From contig DXAS01000009.1 in the NCBI GenBank assembly GCA_019116915.1, positions 1-8,887 of the forward strand: a stretch of 8,887 nt of DNA, given 5' to 3'. Source of the stretch: Flavonifractor avicola (GTDB lineage Bacteria > Bacillota > Clostridia > Oscillospirales > Oscillospiraceae). The translations under genes and the position numbers were made by a program. Positions within the stretch are counted from its first letter, which is position 1. Every line of letters starts with the position of its first letter. This document shows, in pieces, positions 6,091 through 8,887 of this stretch. The notes under the pieces are model-generated. The model did no database searches. It had not been told where the DNA came from and worked only from the letters and a program-made list of their open reading frames with translations.

Positions 6091-6489
6091 TTGACCATTG
6101 CCCAAGCCAGCCGGCAGTACGGCCTGAGCGCGGATACCCTGCGCTACTATGAGCGGATCGGCCTGATCCCCCCGGTGCCCCGGAACAAGAGCGGCATCCG
6201 GGACTACGATCAGGAATCCTGCCAGTGGATTGAACTGATGAAGTGTATGCGCTCCGCCGGGGTCCAGATCGAGGCGCTGGTGGAATATGTGGAGCTGTTC
6301 CGCCAGGGGGACGCCACCCTGGAAGCCCGCAAGGCCCTGCTGATGGAGCAGCGGGATCTGCTGCTGGCCCGGATGGAGGAGATCCAGCAGTCTCTGGACC
6401 GGCTCAACTATAAGATCCAGCTCTATGAGGATGGGAAGATGACCCGGGAGGCAATGGGCCGTCAGAAAGAGGAGTCCCAGAACCCGTAA
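6091..6489 (+). CDS. MerR-family regulator (AdhR/YyaN-like)
   Basis: A 132-residue protein. The N-terminal winged helix-turn-helix reads TIAQASRQYGLSADTLRYYERIGLIPPV, then NKSGIRDYDQESCQWIELMKCMRSAGV, and a long coiled-coil helix follows (about 80-125, RKALLMEQRDLLLARMEEIQ). No conserved metal-binding cysteine loop is present, which fits the small-molecule or aldehyde-responsive AdhR branch. The start is a TTG at 6091, chosen because AGGAGG lies 8 nt upstream and the helix-turn-helix begins at once; the in-frame ATG at 5947 would place the start upstream of the gene's own promoter. It is divergent from the aldo/keto reductase and very likely its activator, as in known AdhR-reductase pairs. 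No clear terminator follows it. Confidence 0.9.
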   Translation: MTIAQASRQYGLSADTLRYYERIGLIPPVPRNKSGIRDYDQESCQWIELMKCMRSAGVQIEALVEYVELFRQGDATLEARKALLMEQRDLLLARMEEIQQSLDRLNYKIQLYEDGKMTREAMGRQKEESQNP

Positions 6490-6525
6490 ACGCTGCGCTG
6501 CTTTTTATTTTATCTTTTCAGGCTA

Positions 6526-6554
6526 TTGACAATAGCCCGGCTTAGGGATATGAT
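6526..6554 (+). promoter_or_regulatory. Promoter of the trpS T-box leader
   Basis: A consensus TTGACA (6526-6531), 17-nt spacer and TATGAT (6549-6554) lie ahead of the T-box leader, predicting a start near 6561. The -35 box sits in the centre of a perfect dyad, GGCTATT-GAC-AATAGCC (6521-6537). Confidence 0.75.
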
Positions 6555-6560
6555 TCTATG

Positions 6561-6870
6561 CATACAATTGAATACGGAATCCTGAAACCGTTGAGGCGGA
6601 GATAACGGCAATGATGCCTTTACAGAGAGTCCGGGCTGCTGAGAACCGGGCAAGAAACAAGTTGTCAAATGGACCGCTGAGGGCGCAGTCAAATGTAGGT
6701 GAAATTACTTACAGAGTATTCTGCGACGTGTGGGTATACGTCAGTTACCAGGGATATGTTGGTATCCTGTAAAGCGCATAAGGGTTATCCTTATGAATCA
6801 AGGTGGCACCACGGATAAGATATTTTATTCGCCCTTGACAGAACCATAGGTCTGTCAAGGGCGTTTTTGT
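6561..6870 (+). promoter_or_regulatory. Trp-specific T-box riboswitch
   Basis: The leader has T-box features in order: the AGAGAG element and apical stem with loop CTGCTGAGAA (about 6623-6652), the specifier codon TGG (Trp) at 6670-6672 in AAATGGACC, the T-box core AAGGTGGCACCACGG (6800-6814), and the terminator. The acceptor-binding bulge reads TGGC; its C would pair with a G discriminator, which is what bacterial tRNA-Trp carries. Uncharged tRNA-Trp should bind codon and bulge, stabilise the antiterminator and allow trpS transcription; charged tRNA should lead to termination. Both ends of the feature are approximate. Confidence 0.93.
6830..6868 (+). terminator. Regulated terminator of the T-box leader
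   Basis: CGCCCTTGACAGA (6830-6842) pairs perfectly with TCTGTCAAGGGCG (6851-6863) over 13 bp, followed by five T. The 5' arm also contains the CCTTG needed to pair with CAAGG of the T-box core, so terminator and antiterminator exclude each other. Confidence 0.93.
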
Positions 6871-6934
6871 TTGGAACACGCCCCTGGCGGAACCCCATGA
6901 ACTCCAAAACAATATAGAAAGAGGCGTATTTCAA

Positions 6935-8029
6935 ATGAGTAAAATTATTCTGACTGGCGACCGGCCCACTGGCAGACTGCACCTGGGGCACTATGTGGGC
7001 TCCCTGAAACGGCGGGTAGCCCTGCAAAATTCAGGGGAATATGAGAAGGTCCTCATCATGATCGCGGATGCCCAGGCCCTGACCGACAATTTTGACAACC
7101 CGGAAAAGGTTCGGCAGAACATCATTGAGGTGGCGCTGGACTATCTGTCGGTGGGTCTGGACCCCAGCCGTTCCACCCTGTTTATCCAGTCCCAGATCTC
7201 CGAGCTCACCGAGCTGACCTACTACTATTTGAATCTGGTCAGCGTGGCCCGGCTCTACCGCAACCCCACGGTCAAGTCGGAGATCCAGCAGCGGAATTTC
7301 GAGGCCAGCATCCCCACCGGCTTTCTCTGCTATCCGGTAAGCCAGGCAGCGGACATCACCGCCTTCAAGGCCACCACCGTTCCCGTGGGTGAGGACCAGC
7401 TGCCCATGCTGGAGCAGACCAGGGAGATCGTGCGTAAATTCAATTCCATTTACCAGGAGACCCTGGTGGAACCGGAGGTGCTGCTGCCTGAAAACAGCGC
7501 CTGTATGCGGCTGCCGGGAACGGACGGCAAAGCAAAAATGAGTAAATCCCTGGGCAACTGCATCTTTTTGGCGGATTCGCCTGAGGAGGTGCGGGAGAAG
7601 ATCATGGCCATGTACACCGACCCCCTCCATCTGAAGGTTTCAGACCCCGGACACATTGAGGGCAACGCGGTGTTCACCTATCTGGACGCCTTCTGCCAGG
7701 ACAAACATTTCAGGGAATATCTGCCGGAGTACGCCAACCTGGACGAGTTGAAGGATCACTATCAGAGAGGCGGCCTGGGAGACGTGAAGATCAAGAAGTT
7801 TTTAAACAGCATCATCCAGGAGGAGCTGGCCCCCATTCGGGCCAGAAGGAAGGAATACGAGAAGGATATTGGGGCAGTTTATGACATTCTCAAAGCGGGC
7901 AGCGCCGAGGCCCGGGCTATCGCCCAGGTCACCCTGAACGAGGTCAAGGCCGCCATGAAGATCAACTACTTTGATGACCCGGGGCTCATCGAAGCCCATA
8001 AGGAAAAATATAAAAACGGAACGTTCTGA
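6935..8029 (+). CDS. trpS: Tryptophanyl-tRNA synthetase
   Basis: A 364-residue class I aminoacyl-tRNA synthetase that charges tRNA-Trp. The HIGH-type signature is HLGH at 16-19 in TGRLHLGHYVG, after the conserved LTGDRPTG start. KMSKS is at 201-205 in GKAKMSKSLGN. The SQAADI and VGEDQ segments near 136-154 belong to the Trp/Tyr active site. The C-terminal helical domain ends in INYFDDPGLIEAHKEKYKN. The length is a little above the common 330-340 residues. The start has AGAGG 11 nt upstream, a rather long spacing. It stands alone as a single-gene unit under the Trp T-box. A second trpS elsewhere in the genome cannot be excluded. Confidence 0.97.
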   Translation: MSKIILTGDRPTGRLHLGHYVGSLKRRVALQNSGEYEKVLIMIADAQALTDNFDNPEKVRQNIIEVALDYLSVGLDPSRSTLFIQSQISELTELTYYYLNLVSVARLYRNPTVKSEIQQRNFEASIPTGFLCYPVSQAADITAFKATTVPVGEDQLPMLEQTREIVRKFNSIYQETLVEPEVLLPENSACMRLPGTDGKAKMSKSLGNCIFLADSPEEVREKIMAMYTDPLHLKVSDPGHIEGNAVFTYLDAFCQDKHFREYLPEYANLDELKDHYQRGGLGDVKIKKFLNSIIQEELAPIRARRKEYEKDIGAVYDILKAGSAEARAIAQVTLNEVKAAMKINYFDDPGLIEAHKEKYKNGTF

Positions 8030-8044
8030 GCTGAGAGGGCAAAG

Positions 8045-8086
8045 AAAAACCGCAGCAGGCCCGGCATGGGGTCTGCTGCGGTTTTT
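8045..8086 (+). terminator. Bidirectional terminator between trpS and tRNA-Arg
   Basis: AAAAACCGCAGCAG (8045-8058) pairs with CTGCTGCGGTTTTT (8073-8086) over 14 bp with a 14-nt loop. It ends in five T on either strand, so it can stop trpS from the left and the tRNA transcript from the right. Confidence 0.9.
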
Positions 8087-8088
8087 GG

Positions 8089-8162
8089 CACGCCTGAGGG
8101 GATTCGAACCTCCGACCTACCGCTTAGGAGGCGGTCGCTCTATCCTGCTGAGCTACAGGCGC
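8089..8162 (-). tRNA. tRNA-Arg, anticodon CCT (reads AGG)
   Basis: The 74-nt cloverleaf has acceptor GCGCCTG / CAGGCGT (first pair G-U), D arm GCTC / GAGC, anticodon stem ACCGC / GCGGT with loop CTCCTAA, and T loop TTCGAAT. The discriminator is G and CCA is not encoded. The T stem GGAGG / CCCCT contains one A-C mismatch and one G-U pair. It has its own promoter and lies opposite trpS. Confidence 0.93.
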
Positions 8163-8205
8163 ATCTAACTTTGTCAGCGGAACAAAAATCCGCCTATGCC
8201 GCATT

Positions 8206-8234
8206 ATTGTAACCCAATTTCAGTGCGGTGTCAA
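8206..8234 (-). promoter_or_regulatory. Promoter of tRNA-Arg
   Basis: Minus strand: consensus TTGACA (8234-8229), 17-nt spacer, TACAAT (8211-8206), about 45 nt upstream of the mature tRNA 5' end. The leader contains a small inverted repeat, GCGGA with TCCGC (8177-8193). Confidence 0.75.
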
Positions 8235-8286
8235 CGCTGAGGGCGGGAAAGATGCGGGTTTTTGTTGGTTTTTTTGCGGAAAGCTG

Positions 8287-8316
8287 TTGCATGGCCCGTA
8301 AGGTATGCAGTATAAT
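8287..8316 (+). promoter_or_regulatory. Probable promoter of typA
   Basis: TTGCAT (8287-8292), 18-nt spacer and a perfect TATAAT (8311-8316) lie about 70 nt before the typA start. An inverted repeat ATAATTA / TAATTAT overlaps the -10 box and the start region. The 222-nt gap between tRNA-Arg and typA holds these two divergent promoters and no convincing gene. Confidence 0.55.
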
Positions 8317-8384
8317 TAAGAGTCGAGCTAATTATGATCTTATGCGGCGGAGGATGGACGCCCCACCGCTGAAGGAGAAGGAAT

Positions 8385-8887
8385 ATGCAGAACGAGAAAT
8401 TACGCAACGTAGCCATCATCGCCCACGTCGACCATGGCAAGACCACCCTGGTGGACGAAATGCTCAAGCAGGGCGGCATCTACCGTGAGAACCAGGCCAC
8501 GGTGGAGCGCGTCATGGACTCCAACGACCTGGAGCGTGAGCGCGGCATCACCATTCTGGCCAAGAACACCGCTGTCCACTACAAGGACGTGAAGATCAAC
8601 ATCGTGGACACCCCGGGCCACGCCGACTTCGGCGGCGAGGTGGAGCGTATCCTGAAGATGGTCAACGGCGTCATCCTGCTGGTGGACGCCGCCGAGGGCC
8701 CCATGCCCCAGACCCGCTTCGTGCTGTCCAAGGCCCTGGAGCTGGGCCACAAGGTTATCGTGGTGGTCAACAAGATCGACCGCCCCGACCAGCGCATCCA
8801 CGAGGTCATGGACGAGGTGCTGGAGCTGCTGCTGGACCTGAACGCCACCGACGAGCAGTTTGAGTCCCCCACCCTGTTCTGCTCCGG
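8385..8887 (+). CDS. typA: TypA/BipA ribosome-associated GTPase, N-terminal part (runs off right edge)
   Basis: The visible 167 codons begin MQNEKLRNVAIIAHVDHGKT, with the P-loop AHVDHGKTTL, switch I region DSNDLERERGITIL, G3 DTPGHADFGGEVERIL and G4 NKIDRPDQR. The sequence SNDLERERGITI and the short spacing between motifs fit TypA/BipA rather than EF-G or LepA. TypA is a translational GTPase that acts on the 50S subunit and helps ribosome assembly and stress or cold adaptation. The start has AAGGAG about 9 nt upstream. Codon use is strongly biased to C/G-ending codons, as for a highly expressed gene. The G5 motif and C-terminal domains lie outside the window. Confidence 0.95.
   Translation, partial: MQNEKLRNVAIIAHVDHGKTTLVDEMLKQGGIYRENQATVERVMDSNDLERERGITILAKNTAVHYKDVKINIVDTPGHADFGGEVERILKMVNGVILLVDAAEGPMPQTRFVLSKALELGHKVIVVVNKIDRPDQRIHEVMDEVLELLLDLNATDEQFESPTLFCS

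Noticed and set aside
1..8887. CRISPR array, insertion sequence, integrase or attachment site
   Set aside because: No regular spaced repeats, transposase or recombinase motifs, or flanking duplications were seen on either strand. The van cluster shows no visible mobile element inside this window.

Overview
The window looks like chromosome of a GC-rich anaerobic Firmicute, probably of the Oscillospirales (the Flavonifractor/Oscillibacter/Intestinimonas group). The grounds are a T-box riboswitch on trpS, strong GGAGG ribosome binding sites, high GC at third codon positions, and genes typical of gut Clostridia (a VanG-type ligase, an aldo/keto reductase with ferredoxin motifs). The genus is an inference. 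There is no sign of phage, insertion sequence or CRISPR.

Bases 1-4800, minus strand: a VanG-type D-Ala-D-Ser peptidoglycan cluster. In transcription order it holds an OmpR-family response regulator and a sensor kinase (overlapping, own promoter, own terminator), a second promoter, a short gene remnant, a very strong hairpin, then vanG, vanXY, a small hexapeptide acetyltransferase and the start of an alanine/serine-type racemase. The last four genes are packed with overlaps or a 4-nt gap. The cluster would make D-Ser, join it to D-Ala, and remove normal D-Ala-D-Ala ends, so that vancomycin binds poorly. Three things are unusual. A free-standing acetyltransferase sits inside the operon, and the racemase begins directly at its catalytic domain instead of following a membrane domain as in VanT. 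The leader upstream of vanG carries the first 29 codons of an ABC-transporter ATPase fused out of frame to the end of another gene, then a terminator-like hairpin. Both promoters (regulator and vanG side) share one layout: two TTTCAG repeats 11 nt apart, then 10 nt, then a -10 box, as expected for one response regulator controlling both.

Bases 4800-6490: a minus-strand aldo/keto reductase with two 4Fe-4S motifs and a divergent plus-strand MerR/AdhR-type regulator. Between them lie two near-identical, oppositely oriented promoters, each with a 19-nt spacer that holds a TGGAGT-N2-ACTCCA dyad, the standard MerR design.

Bases 6490-8090: a Trp-specific T-box leader (UGG specifier, UGGC acceptor-binding bulge, terminator) and trpS, closed by a bidirectional terminator. 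Bases 8089-8887: tRNA-Arg(CCU) on the minus strand with its own promoter and, divergent from it, the start of typA/bipA, which runs off the right edge.
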